Source of the DNA: Anaerotruncus colihominis
GTDB lineage: Bacteria; Bacillota; Clostridia; Oscillospirales; Ruminococcaceae
Direction: 5' to 3'
NCBI GenBank assembly: GCA_025146135.1
Contig: CP102255.1
Location: 2,542,001 to 2,606,000 of the forward strand
DNA: 64,000 nucleotides
The notes beneath the pieces are model-generated. The model had not been told where the DNA came from. It did no database searches and saw only the letters and a list, made by a program, of their open reading frames with translations. The position numbers and the translations under genes were made by a program. This document shows, one piece after another, positions 8,170 to 16,277 of the stretch; within the stretch, counting starts at the first letter, position 1; each line of letters begins with the position of its first letter.

Positions 8170-8826
8170 TTACAGATATTGCGCGAGCTGTGCGATCCCC
8201 ATTTCCACGCTCGTCAGCACCGGAACCCCCAGATCCTCCAGCGCGGAAGCCACGTCCACCATGCTGGCCTGTTCGAGCACGATCACATCGTAGCTGCCCG
8301 CAACCTCTCTTGCCTTCTCCACGATCAGCCGGTCGTGCGCCGCCTTGTCCCCCTCCAGATTGAGCGCCGCCCATGCGCCCTCGACAAGGATGGTGTCGAT
8401 TTGAACCTGCCCGCGTCCCATCTTTTCCGCCGCCTTCCGGGCAGACTGTGTGGAAGGCCCGAAGGTCAGTTCAGCCGTCACCAGCAGCGCGATCCGATCC
8501 CCCATCGTGGCGGCCCTTTCAAGCATCGGCCCATCAATTTTCAGGTATGGAATACCCACCGCGGGCTGCGCCGCATCCACCGCCGGCGCAATGGTGGTAC
8601 ACATGCAGACCGCAGCGGACGCGCCGTACCGTTCAGCAGTCACGCCGTAATCCGCGACCCGCTTTATAATATCCGGGGTGAGCTTTCCGCCGTTTTCCGT
8701 GATTTCCGGGATGATTCCGTCGTCCAGCAGATTGATGAGCTGCACGTCAGGAAATTGCCGGGCAAAAGCTTCCTTCATACCGGGGATAATTCCCGCAACG
8801 GTGGATACAAAAACAACCTTTTTCAT
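8170..8826 (-). CDS. Asp/Glu/hydantoin racemase family protein, second Cys missing
   Basis: A 218-residue protein of the two-lobed Asp/Glu racemase superfamily. The first lobe carries a cysteine loop (AVCMCTTIAP), where family enzymes have their first catalytic Cys. In the second lobe, where a CTG-type cysteine is expected, this protein reads VLEQASMVDVA, so the second acid/base Cys is replaced. It may therefore not be a two-base racemase. Related proteins include one-Cys decarboxylases and isomerases of the superfamily. The start at 8826 follows AAGGAAGG; the frame open from 8853 lacks a site. It is the third gene of the operon, 34 bp after the shikimate-dehydrogenase-like gene. Confidence 0.82.
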   Translation of the reverse strand: MKKVVFVSTVAGIIPGMKEAFARQFPDVQLINLLDDGIIPEITENGGKLTPDIIKRVADYGVTAERYGASAAVCMCTTIAPAVDAAQPAVGIPYLKIDGPMLERAATMGDRIALLVTAELTFGPSTQSARKAAEKMGRGQVQIDTILVEGAWAALNLEGDKAAHDRLIVEKAREVAGSYDVIVLEQASMVDVASALEDLGVPVLTSVEMGIAQLAQYL

Positions 8827-8860
8827 AGCAAGCCTTCCTTTCTCTATTTTCAAATAAGCC

Positions 8861-9703
8861 CTAAACAGTTGTGCCGCTTTGAAGGCGGTCGATCAGCTCC
8901 CGTACACAGTGGTCGGACGGTGTCCTTCCAAACCAGATTTCAAACGCACGTACCCCCTGGCAGGCATTCATCGGCTTGCCGATCCATGCAGGCAAACCGA
9001 GCGCACGCGCCGCAGGCACCAGCCGGGCGTCCGGATTGGAGTAATTCACATCGTAGACCGCCGCGCCCGGCCTGAGTTCTTTTAAAAATTCCAGAGAAAC
9101 AAAGTCGTCGTATCCGACCTGCCCCACCACGGAAGCATTGATAAACAGATCCGCGTCCCTACAGCAGCGGCATAAATCCTCCGCGGTGTATGGCACAGGA
9201 GCGAAACGCTGTCCAAACCGTTCGCACAGGCTTTGGGCCTGGTCCAAAAAGAGGTTGACCACACTGACCTGCTTTACCCCGTGCAGGCCGAGCTGATACG
9301 CGATCGAAAGCGCGACCCCTCCAGCGCCAAGCATCACCACACGCTTGCCCTCTATGGCGACGCCGAACAGCTCCAGCGCCTTCATCAGCCCCCATCCGTC
9401 GGTATTATAGGCGATCAGCCTGCCTTCCCGAACAAGGACGGTATTGGTCGATCCGCATTTCAGCGCCGAATCATCCGCTTCGTCGACGAATTCGAGCAGC
9501 TTCTGCTTATAGGGCATCGTGACATTAAATCCGTCCAGATGCGCCCGGCAAAAATCCACCTGCCCCTTCAACTGCTCCGGTTCAATGTTGAAAAGCGAAA
9601 AATCAATCTCCATTCCAATGTCCCGGGCGTATACCTCATAGACCGACGGGGTAATCGAATTGTGGATGTCCCGGGCAATCAGCCCGCAGCGATATTGCTT
9701 CAT
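8861..9703 (-). CDS. Shikimate/quinate dehydrogenase paralogue
   Basis: NAD(P)-dependent oxidoreductase of the AroE family (280 residues). Visible motifs are the catalytic lysine K66 in NVTMPYK, D102 in NTDGWG, and the Rossmann loop GAGGVA (126-131). The substrate-binding pair, normally SxS near residues 15-20, reads S16-x-T18 here; an SxT pair occurs in quinate-using relatives. With this operon context, the gene is more likely catabolic than the biosynthetic aroE. The start overlaps the stop of the reductase gene by 4 bp (ATGA type), so translation is probably coupled. Confidence 0.85.
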   Translation of the reverse strand: MKQYRCGLIARDIHNSITPSVYEVYARDIGMEIDFSLFNIEPEQLKGQVDFCRAHLDGFNVTMPYKQKLLEFVDEADDSALKCGSTNTVLVREGRLIAYNTDGWGLMKALELFGVAIEGKRVVMLGAGGVALSIAYQLGLHGVKQVSVVNLFLDQAQSLCERFGQRFAPVPYTAEDLCRCCRDADLFINASVVGQVGYDDFVSLEFLKELRPGAAVYDVNYSNPDARLVPAARALGLPAWIGKPMNACQGVRAFEIWFGRTPSDHCVRELIDRLQSGTTV

Positions 9704-11001
9704 TTTGCATCCCTTTCTTTTGTCCGGCCGCCTGTTTCCGCCTTCACACAGCGGATGGCCTTCCCGGTTTTTTTAATCCATGCCATACATCCGTTGCAGG
9801 TCGTACAGCAGCGTTCCCGTTTCATTCCGCCGCCTGTCAGAATATCCCGCGCATAGTCAGGATAACAGACCGGCTGGCGCCCGAACCCCGCAAAATCGAA
9901 CCACCCCTGTTCGATGCCGCCCGCGGCCACATTCGCGCCAAACTCCCGCAGCCATGTAAACGCCGAAGCCACAACAGCCGCTTGCGGAACAGCCTGTTTG
10001 ATCTGCCGGGTCAGCCGCAGCATCCGGTCGACTCCTGTAAGCGGATGCTCGGTCCGATAGATTTCTCCCCCCGTATCGGACGGGCGGATCACCTGCGGCG
10101 AACAGGCCCCAATTCCACAGGTGATGTTGAAAAGCCTCACCCCACGCTCAAAAAGCAGCTTGGCCAACCGGACCGGCTCCTCAAGGTCCGGAATCGCGGC
10201 TCCCTTTTGGGAAACGCCAAATCCATAGGGATAAGCAAGCGCGTCGTATACGTTGAGCCGGACCGCAACCTCAATTTCGGTATGCGCACGGATCTTTTCA
10301 ACCACATCCAGCAGAAAGCGCGCCCGGTTTTCAAAGCCGCCGCCATATCTGCCTTCCCGTTCCCGCGCCGCCAGCAGCTCATTGATGAGATAGCCGTGGC
10401 AGGCGCGCACGTCTACCGCGTCAAACCCCGCCTCCTGCGCAAGCTGTGCCGCGAGCAGATAATCGTCCTCCAGGCTTGAAAGCTCCCCGTCAGTCAAAAT
10501 CCGCTCATGTTCCTTTGGGATGAGAGGATTGTGAAACGCGCTTTCCGGTCCGGCGGCACTGTGCTGGCCGCTGTACCTTCCCGAATGAGTGAGCTGGACG
10601 ACCGTATAGGGCCGTCCCCAAGAATTGGCCGCCGTACGAATCTCGTCAGCAAGGCAGCGAAACCGGTCCACGTTTTCCCTGCGCAGCCAGAGCTGCGACG
10701 GATTAGAGCGCCCGGACGCGCATACGGAAACAGACTCCAGCCAGATCATTCCTGACATCCCGGCGGCGTAGGCCCGATACCTTGCCATGTTTTTTTCACT
10801 CGGCGAACCGTCCGGCAGGGCGTCAAAACCCTCTACAGGCTGTGCGGCCAAACGGTTTTCGATCTGCCTTTGGCCCAACCGGAGCGGCGTTTTGAGAATG
10901 CCTGTTTCCCGCGCAAAGGGGAGCTGTAAGCCCGCGATCTGGCGGTCGTGCAAAAGCTGCTCTGACGACTCATAGTCAAATATCCTGTGCTGCAAATCCA
11001 T
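9700..11001 (-). CDS. Old Yellow Enzyme-family flavin/Fe-S oxidoreductase
   Basis: FMN-dependent TIM-barrel reductase related to the N-terminal domain of 2,4-dienoyl-CoA reductase and other enoate reductases. It contains THSGRYSG, ACHGYLINELLAAREREGRYGGGFENRARF and VAVRLN. Near the C-terminus lies an iron-sulfur cysteine cluster (CTTCNGC, then a Cys about 12 residues later). It stops there, so the C-terminal FAD/NAD(P) domain of full-length 2,4-dienoyl-CoA reductases is absent and electrons must come from a partner. The ATG at 11001 has GGAGGG directly against it, which is poor spacing. The TTG two codons in (10995) sits 6 nt from that site and may be the true start. It is the first enzyme gene of the operon. 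Confidence 0.88.
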   Translation of the reverse strand: MDLQHRIFDYESSEQLLHDRQIAGLQLPFARETGILKTPLRLGQRQIENRLAAQPVEGFDALPDGSPSEKNMARYRAYAAGMSGMIWLESVSVCASGRSNPSQLWLRRENVDRFRCLADEIRTAANSWGRPYTVVQLTHSGRYSGQHSAAGPESAFHNPLIPKEHERILTDGELSSLEDDYLLAAQLAQEAGFDAVDVRACHGYLINELLAAREREGRYGGGFENRARFLLDVVEKIRAHTEIEVAVRLNVYDALAYPYGFGVSQKGAAIPDLEEPVRLAKLLFERGVRLFNITCGIGACSPQVIRPSDTGGEIYRTEHPLTGVDRMLRLTRQIKQAVPQAAVVASAFTWLREFGANVAAGGIEQGWFDFAGFGRQPVCYPDYARDILTGGGMKRERCCTTCNGCMAWIKKTGKAIRCVKAETGGRTKERDAK

Positions 11002-11015
11002 CCCTCCATTTTTAA

Positions 11016-11029
11016 ATACAAAAATGTAT
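11016..11029. promoter_or_regulatory. Candidate GntR operator upstream of the reductase operon
   Basis: ATACA-N4-TGTAT is a perfect inverted repeat lying 15 bp upstream of the reductase start and followed by a further TGCAT. A near-identical site, ATGCA-N4-TGTAT, lies upstream of the regulator gene at 11865-11878. Palindromes of this AT-rich kind are usual for FCD-type GntR regulators, so autoregulation and control of the adjacent operon are likely. Confidence 0.55.
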
Positions 11030-11080
11030 GCATTTTTTCATAAGAAAAGCGTCCCGCCTTTCCCAGGGGCGGAACGGAAT

Positions 11081-11758
11081 TCAGTCCTTGACCATCGGAC
11101 GCGGGTACCGCGTCATCAAAAGATTCTTTGTATCCTCGCGCGCAAGCTGCAAATGCAGCCGCATCTGCTCGCTGGCTCCGGCGCCATCATGCGCGTGCAG
11201 ACATTGAAGAATCCGCTCGTGTTCCGCAAGGCTCTCCTCGGTCCGATCCCGCGCACCCTCCGTCAAAAAGCGGATGCGCTGCTGCTGATCCTTGATCCGC
11301 CCGATGCAGGAGAGGATCACCCGGTTACCATGTATCCGAAGCAAGGCGCCATGAAACTCGTCATCCAGTTCGAAATAGCGCGCAAGGTCGCCCTGCCCCA
11401 CGGCCTGGCGCATCTGCCCGAGCAGGCTGTCCAGCCGTTCGATCTGCTCGGGGACAAGCGATTCGGCCAGCCGGGAAACCACCAGCCCCTCAAGCGCTTG
11501 GCGCGTTTCATAGATATCGTCAATCATCCGCCATGTAATTTCAGAAACACGGAACTTGCGGCCGTCGCTTTCCTCCACCAGGCCATCGTCCCGCAGACGC
11601 ACAACCGCCTCACGCACAGGGGTGCGGCTGATCCCGAAGTCCTTGGAAAGCTGCTGAACCATCAGGATCTGGCCGGGCATCAGCTCCAGGCTCACAATTT
11701 TATTTTTCAGTTCATTATAAACGCTCAAAGTAACGGGCTGGTGCTCCTGCTCGATCAT
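11081..11758 (-). CDS. GntR family transcriptional regulator, FadR/FCD type
   Basis: A ligand-responsive DNA-binding protein of about 225 residues. The N-terminal winged helix carries the GntR signature (YNELKNKIVSLELMPGQ, then GISRTPVREAVVRLRDDGLVE). The C-terminal half is an all-helical FCD domain with metal/ligand-type residues (ELDDEFHGAL, AEHERILQCL). FCD regulators usually sense small organic acids, which fits the enzymes next to it. The start is set at 11758, with GGAG 11 nt upstream; the frame also opens at 11800 but with no ribosome site. It lies between the two-component genes and the reductase operon, all leftward. Confidence 0.9.
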   Translation of the reverse strand: MIEQEHQPVTLSVYNELKNKIVSLELMPGQILMVQQLSKDFGISRTPVREAVVRLRDDGLVEESDGRKFRVSEITWRMIDDIYETRQALEGLVVSRLAESLVPEQIERLDSLLGQMRQAVGQGDLARYFELDDEFHGALLRIHGNRVILSCIGRIKDQQQRIRFLTEGARDRTEESLAEHERILQCLHAHDGAGASEQMRLHLQLAREDTKNLLMTRYPRPMVKD

Positions 11759-11848
11759 GCTGTCCCATTCTCCATTCCTTCTCAAATGCCTCGTCTGCAT
11801 TTTTCAAAAATATTATCGCATCTCCGTCTCCAAAATGCAACTAGAGAT

Positions 11849-11878
11849 TTGTACAAGATTTATAATGCAAAATTGTAT
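11849..11878. promoter_or_regulatory. Candidate GntR operators upstream of the regulator gene
   Basis: TTGTACAA (11849-11856) is a perfect palindrome, and ATGCA-N4-TGTAT (11865-11878) matches the operator half-sites at 11016-11029. Both lie in the 155-bp gap between the regulator gene and the response regulator gene. Confidence 0.45.
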
Positions 11879-11913
11879 TTATTTTTGTATACTATTTGTT
11901 TCTCACGTCCCCG

Positions 11914-13215
11914 CTACAGCACAGAGTGGTTATATTCGATAAACTCCTTAGGCGTGTAACCCGTCACCTTTTTAAAAATGCGGTTAAAGTAGGACGTATC
12001 GTTGAATCCTACCTTTTGCGCGATCACAAAAATCCGGTCCTGATTTTGCAGCAGCAGCTCCTTTGCCTTATCGATACGGACCATCAAAATATAATTAATA
12101 ATGCTGGTCTTTGTCTTTTCCTTAAATTTTTTGCACAGATGATACTTGCTGAAGTTGGAAATTCGCGCCAGATCATCCAGGCTGATCTGCTCACGGTAGT
12201 GCTGATGGATGTAATCGAGCACGTCGTCGATCGGATCGACCGGCAGCGCGCCGTCATCCGCCGCACGTTGGTAGATGCTCGGCAGGCTGTTGTCCTCCAG
12301 GTTTACGATCGTATCATAATAGAGGTGGTGATTGGCCTCCTGTTCCTCGGTGATCTCGATGTAAGAAGCGGGCAGCTCCTCCAGCCAGCGTGGCTGGTCA
12401 ATATAGATGCTGCATGTATTTTTGAGGTTGTTTTTGATGCTGATGCGGAACCGCTCGCAGATGCTCAACGCCCGGTCCTTTGGGGAAATGATGCTGCTTT
12501 TTGCCGCAACATGCAGCACGGTATAGAACACATGCCCCTCCGAATGAAACACGATACCGCCGCCATATTCCCCCACGATCTCTTGAAGGATATTCTCCAC
12601 CGCATAATCAAACAGGTCCCCAGCCCTAAAGCATGCGACGCATCCTGTGTAATTGTCCATCTGGATGGCAAGCAGAAAGAGCTGGCGGCTGTCGGGATCG
12701 ATCTGATGGGCCTGAAGATAGCCGCGCACCGCAGACACATTGTCCGTTTTGCCGCGCAGGAAGCTCAACAGCACCCGTTCGGGCGGAGCCTTTTCCGCCT
12801 CCCACAACTCCGCCCCATTGCGCTGCGAACGTGCATCCAGGCTCGCAACCGCCTTATCCAGCACAACGTCCAGCTCATCCGAATCCACAATAGAGCTTTT
12901 GAGCAGGTAATCAAACGCGCCCAGCCGCATCGATTCTTTAACATAATGGATATCGTTATGGCAGCTCAGGACAATGAACAGCAGGTCGGGAAAGCTGGCC
13001 TGCGCCTCCTGGATAAATTTCAGCCCATTGTAGTTGGGCATATACATATCCGTGATCACAATATCGGGGCGCAGGCTCTCAAGCAGCTCGAGCGCCTTGC
13101 CTCCGTCCGCCGCCTCCCCCGCCAGCACAAGCCCTTTTTTCTCCCAATCCACAAAGGATTTCAGGCCGCGGCGCACAAGGCTGTCGTCGTCCACCAGCAT
13201 CACCTTATAAGGCAT
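11914..13215 (-). CDS. YesN-type response regulator with AraC DNA-binding domain
   Basis: A 433-residue two-component regulator. The N-terminal receiver domain has acidic residues in LVDDD, the phosphoacceptor D56 in ITDMYMP, and the conserved Lys in DYLLK. A middle region of about 200 residues has no motif I recognise. The C-terminus (about 330-433) is an AraC double helix-turn-helix, with ISLDDLARISNFSKYHLCKKFK and VGFNDTSYFNRIFKKVTGYTPKEF. YesN-type regulators usually activate adjacent sugar or small-molecule importer genes, here the divergent ABC operon. The start at 13215 follows AAGGAAGGGG. The kinase gene lies 39 bp upstream. Confidence 0.93.
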   Translation of the reverse strand: MPYKVMLVDDDSLVRRGLKSFVDWEKKGLVLAGEAADGGKALELLESLRPDIVITDMYMPNYNGLKFIQEAQASFPDLLFIVLSCHNDIHYVKESMRLGAFDYLLKSSIVDSDELDVVLDKAVASLDARSQRNGAELWEAEKAPPERVLLSFLRGKTDNVSAVRGYLQAHQIDPDSRQLFLLAIQMDNYTGCVACFRAGDLFDYAVENILQEIVGEYGGGIVFHSEGHVFYTVLHVAAKSSIISPKDRALSICERFRISIKNNLKNTCSIYIDQPRWLEELPASYIEITEEQEANHHLYYDTIVNLEDNSLPSIYQRAADDGALPVDPIDDVLDYIHQHYREQISLDDLARISNFSKYHLCKKFKEKTKTSIINYILMVRIDKAKELLLQNQDRIFVIAQKVGFNDTSYFNRIFKKVTGYTPKEFIEYNHSVL

Positions 13216-13254
13216 TTTGCACCCCTTCCTTTCCATTTGTCCGCATTTGTCTGT

Positions 13255-14646
13255 TTACAGGGTGATTGGGATGGTAACTTCCACCAGCGTGTAACGTCCG
13301 TATTCGCTGCGGATCCCCAAGCCGTATTCCCTCCCACAGAGCAGCTTGATCCGTCTGTTTACATTGCCCAGGGCGACCCCCATATACCGGCCGGAGCTTT
13401 TATACCGGTTGCTCAACACCGCGCGGATGCGCTCCTTTTCGATCCCGATGCCGTTGTCCGCAACCCGGATATCGATCCGGTGTCCCCGCCGTGAAACGCT
13501 GATCTTAATCTGCCCGTTCTGGCGGTTGCAATTGATGAAGCCATGGTAGATGCTGTTTTCTACGATCGGCTGAAGAATAAACTTGGGGATTTTCATCTGG
13601 ATCAGCAGCACATCGATCTCAAAACTGTAGTCAAACACATCCCCAAACCGGATCTTCTGTGCGGTAAGATAAGCGTCTACATATCCCAGCTCCTCCTCGA
13701 TCGTAACAAGCTCGTCCTCATTGTGGGAGCAGGCCCTGAGCAGGCAATCGAGCGCGCGCACCGTTGCGATTACATCCTCTGTGCGTCCGTCCGAAGCGAG
13801 CCACTGGATATTGTTGAGGGTATTATAAATGAAATGCGAATTAATCTGGTTTTGCAGCACATCCAGTTCAGATTCCCGCTTTTGATCATTGAGCTGGTTG
13901 ATCTTGGCCAGGCTGTCCGAAAACTCCTGCGCGCGGCTGCGGTACGCATCGCACAGCCGCCCGATCTCATTTTTCCAGTCCAAATATCCTTCGGTACGGG
14001 TTGGCAGATCAGGATTGCGGATTTCATACACAAGCTGCTCCAGCGGGTCGGTCACAAGCCGCTTTAAAAGCAGATTCGCCCCGAACAGCATCGCCCCCGC
14101 AAACAGCATCGCCAGCAGGATCACCATCCAGAACCGTTCGACTGTTACCCGAAACTGCGCGGTTGGAAAGATGCACACAAGCGTCATCCCGTTTTGAAGC
14201 TTCGTGCACACATAGAGCAGTTGTCCGCGATAGAGGTCCTGAAACAGCAGGGTCCGGCTCGCTTCCCGCTGCACCTGCCCGAGCGCCTCCCATGAAAGGG
14301 GAAACGAATTTGTTTGCGGCGCAAGCTGGTAGTCCCGGCTGTACAGCGCCTCCAAGCCCTGGGTGATGTAAAGGGTGAATTGATAATGGTTTGTCAGCCA
14401 TGAGAGGCGCCGCTCCACCTCCTGCCCGATCTGCCCGGGCGTATGGCCGTCAATATCCTTTGCGGCGGCCACGCTGTCCGCGAGGCTCGCGGCGTATGTA
14501 TCCAGCACCAGGTCGCGGGAGGTGGATTCCAGCAGCAATCCACCGCATAGCACAGGCAGCGCCACGGCCAGCCCTGTCAGAGACAGGATCAGCCATCGAA
14601 CCGGCATATCCCTCAAAAACCCTCTCCTCCCAGCTCCGCCCGGCAT
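13255..14646 (-). CDS. YesM/LytS-type sensor histidine kinase
   Basis: A membrane sensor of 463 residues. A first transmembrane segment (about 17-40) and a second (about 172-194) enclose an extracytoplasmic domain of about 130 residues. A HAMP-like linker follows (RLVTDPLEQLVYEI). The His-kinase domain has the autophosphorylated H271 in NQINSHFIYNTLNNIQW, and the ATPase domain has PIVENSIYHGF and DNGIGI. This is the HPK7/8 architecture that pairs with YesN regulators. The start at 14646 is preferred because GGGAGG lies 8 nt upstream. The earlier in-frame ATG at 14673 falls just upstream of the predicted transcript start. Confidence 0.93.
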   Translation of the reverse strand: MPGGAGRRGFLRDMPVRWLILSLTGLAVALPVLCGGLLLESTSRDLVLDTYAASLADSVAAAKDIDGHTPGQIGQEVERRLSWLTNHYQFTLYITQGLEALYSRDYQLAPQTNSFPLSWEALGQVQREASRTLLFQDLYRGQLLYVCTKLQNGMTLVCIFPTAQFRVTVERFWMVILLAMLFAGAMLFGANLLLKRLVTDPLEQLVYEIRNPDLPTRTEGYLDWKNEIGRLCDAYRSRAQEFSDSLAKINQLNDQKRESELDVLQNQINSHFIYNTLNNIQWLASDGRTEDVIATVRALDCLLRACSHNEDELVTIEEELGYVDAYLTAQKIRFGDVFDYSFEIDVLLIQMKIPKFILQPIVENSIYHGFINCNRQNGQIKISVSRRGHRIDIRVADNGIGIEKERIRAVLSNRYKSSGRYMGVALGNVNRRIKLLCGREYGLGIRSEYGRYTLVEVTIPITL

Positions 14647-14675
14647 CAGCAGCCCCTCCCTTATTCGTTTCATTT

Positions 14676-14705
14676 ATTATATTACATAATGTCGACAAAA
14701 ATCAA
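14676..14705 (-). promoter_or_regulatory. Promoter of the two-component and catabolic genes
   Basis: On the minus strand TTGATT and TATAAT (14676-14681) are 18 bp apart. The predicted start near 14669 lies just upstream of the kinase ribosome site. Confidence 0.7.
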
Positions 14706-14877
14706 CGCATAATTGCATCATTATTTAACTTATTTTTAGCAAAGCACAAGATCGTTTTAAAAAAGCGTCCCTTTCGGGCATTTTCTCCATACAAAATTGG
14801 ATAATCATGTCCTCCGAGCATCTGTTTCATGGCGCCGGCTAGCATTTTTACAATGATAATCTTGGCAATCCTGTCCA

Positions 14878-14906
14878 TTTACACATTGCAGCAAGATATC
14901 TATAAT
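14878..14906 (+). promoter_or_regulatory. Promoter of the ABC importer operon
   Basis: TTTACA (14878-14883) and TATAAT (14901-14906) are separated by 17 bp. The start is expected near 14913, about 43 nt before the binding-protein gene. Confidence 0.75.
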
Positions 14907-14955
14907 AAAAGCAAGTAAATAATAAATTTTTAGCCAATTCGTCAGGAGGGGTATT

Positions 14956-16200
14956 ATGTCCAACCATCGAAAAGCCTTATCCATCTCCGCGTTCCTGCTT
15001 GCGGCGGCGCTTACTTTCAGCGGCTGCGGCGCAGGCTCCTCAGACCCCGCCCCGGCTGCCTCGGATGCGCCGGATGCTCCCGCTCCCGCTGTTTCCAGCG
15101 CGCCGGCCGGCGCCGGGGATACGGCGCCGGCCGGCGACCCTATCCGCATCGGGATTGTGACCACCCTTTCGGGCGCGAACGCGGGCCACGGCGAATACTG
15201 CAAGGAGGGGGCCGAGCTTTGGAAGGAGGATGTAAACGCCCGGGGCGGTATCCTCGGCCGTCCAGTCGAGCTGGTGTATGAGGACAACGGCGAGACAGAA
15301 CAGACCTATATGAACGCGATGGTCAAGGCTTTGAGCGACGATGACCTTTGCGCGGTCTATTCCAACGGATACAGCAACCAGATCACGCTGGTGCTGCCGG
15401 AAGTCGCAAACTACGAAATTCCGCTGCTTGCCGGCAACAGCAGCCAAGCCTGCCTTGACGCGAACAACGACTATTATTGGATGCTGCGCCTGTCGGACGC
15501 AAATGTCAGCCCCGCAATGGTGCTGGCCTGCCGCGACCAGCTTAACATGAAAAAACCTGCGATCCTCAATGTCAACGACAGCTATGGCCGCGGCATGGCC
15601 GACTTTGTTGTGAAGGCGATCGAGGAGAACGGCATGGAGCTTGCCATTCAGGTGGAATGCACGGCCGAGGAAAAGCAGTTCACCCCGATTCTCACACAGA
15701 TCGTCAACAGCGGCGCTGACGGGATCATCGCCATCAACCATCAGGATCAGGCCGCTTTGGTGATGATGCAGATCGAAGCGATGGACATTCAGCTCCCGCT
15801 GATGGGCTGCTCACAGTATGCGTCCGCGCTCGCGATGGATACGGCCGGCGAGGCGTCCAACGGCTGGTACTCGCTGGCCGACTGGTCCAACGAAGTGCAG
15901 ACCGAATCGGGCAAGGCGTTTGTCGAAGCATACCGCAAGGCTTACAACCGCGATTCGGACATGCAGTCCGTCTGCGCCTACGACGCGATGCTGCTGCTCG
16001 AGGACGCGATCACCCGCGCCGGTACGGACGATCCCAAGGCTGTAAATGAGGCGCTCAAGCAGACCAAGGACGTGGTGGGAGCGATGACCTCCTACACTTA
16101 TCTGGAGGGCGATCATTCGCTCGGAACTTCGATCATGCTTACCCAAACGCAGGATAAAAAGGGCGTTATGATCGATATGGTTGCAAAACCAGGGCTTTAA
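14956..16200 (+). CDS. ABC transporter substrate-binding lipoprotein, LivK type
   Basis: The 414-residue protein starts with a lipoprotein signal peptide (lipobox FSGC, Cys at about 24). An Ala/Pro/Ser-rich linker of about 35 residues tethers it to the membrane. The mature domain is a periplasmic-binding-protein type I fold: IRIGIVTTLSGANAGHGEYCKEGAELW, DVNARGGILGRPVELVYED and ILNVNDSYGRG. This family binds branched-chain amino acids, but also aromatic acids and other small carboxylates. Its place opposite a carboxylate-metabolising operon suggests a ligand other than Leu/Ile/Val. AGGAGGGG precedes the ATG. First gene of the importer operon. Confidence 0.92.
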   Translation: MSNHRKALSISAFLLAAALTFSGCGAGSSDPAPAASDAPDAPAPAVSSAPAGAGDTAPAGDPIRIGIVTTLSGANAGHGEYCKEGAELWKEDVNARGGILGRPVELVYEDNGETEQTYMNAMVKALSDDDLCAVYSNGYSNQITLVLPEVANYEIPLLAGNSSQACLDANNDYYWMLRLSDANVSPAMVLACRDQLNMKKPAILNVNDSYGRGMADFVVKAIEENGMELAIQVECTAEEKQFTPILTQIVNSGADGIIAINHQDQAALVMMQIEAMDIQLPLMGCSQYASALAMDTAGEASNGWYSLADWSNEVQTESGKAFVEAYRKAYNRDSDMQSVCAYDAMLLLEDAITRAGTDDPKAVNEALKQTKDVVGAMTSYTYLEGDHSLGTSIMLTQTQDKKGVMIDMVAKPGL

Positions 16201-16208
16201 GCCGCAGC

Positions 16209-16245
16209 ATCACCGGGAGCGCCGCGGGGCGGCGCTCCCGGTGAT
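16209..16245 (+). other. Intercistronic hairpin in the importer operon
   Basis: A strong 16-17 bp GC stem (ATCACCGGGAGCGCCGC with its complement, loop of about 4 nt) lies between the binding-protein and permease genes, with no T run after it. Such hairpins commonly protect the 3' end of the upstream mRNA segment and raise binding-protein levels over the membrane parts. Confidence 0.7.
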
Positions 16246-16277
16246 CCGCGCAAAGGACTGATTTGGGAGGGAACTCT

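Larger units (their letters stand above)
14647..14955. other. Divergent control region between kinase and importer operons
   Basis: The 309-bp gap contains one sigma-A-type promoter for each direction, annotated separately. Between them (about 14720-14870) is AT-rich sequence where binding sites for the YesN-type regulator are expected. I could not identify a repeated motif there. Confidence 0.6.

Noticed and set aside
11896-13494. A 532-codon rightward open frame
   Set aside because: It lies wholly opposite the response regulator and part of the kinase gene, has no ribosome site, and its product is Arg/His/Gln-rich with no family features. Long antisense frames are expected in GC-rich coding DNA.
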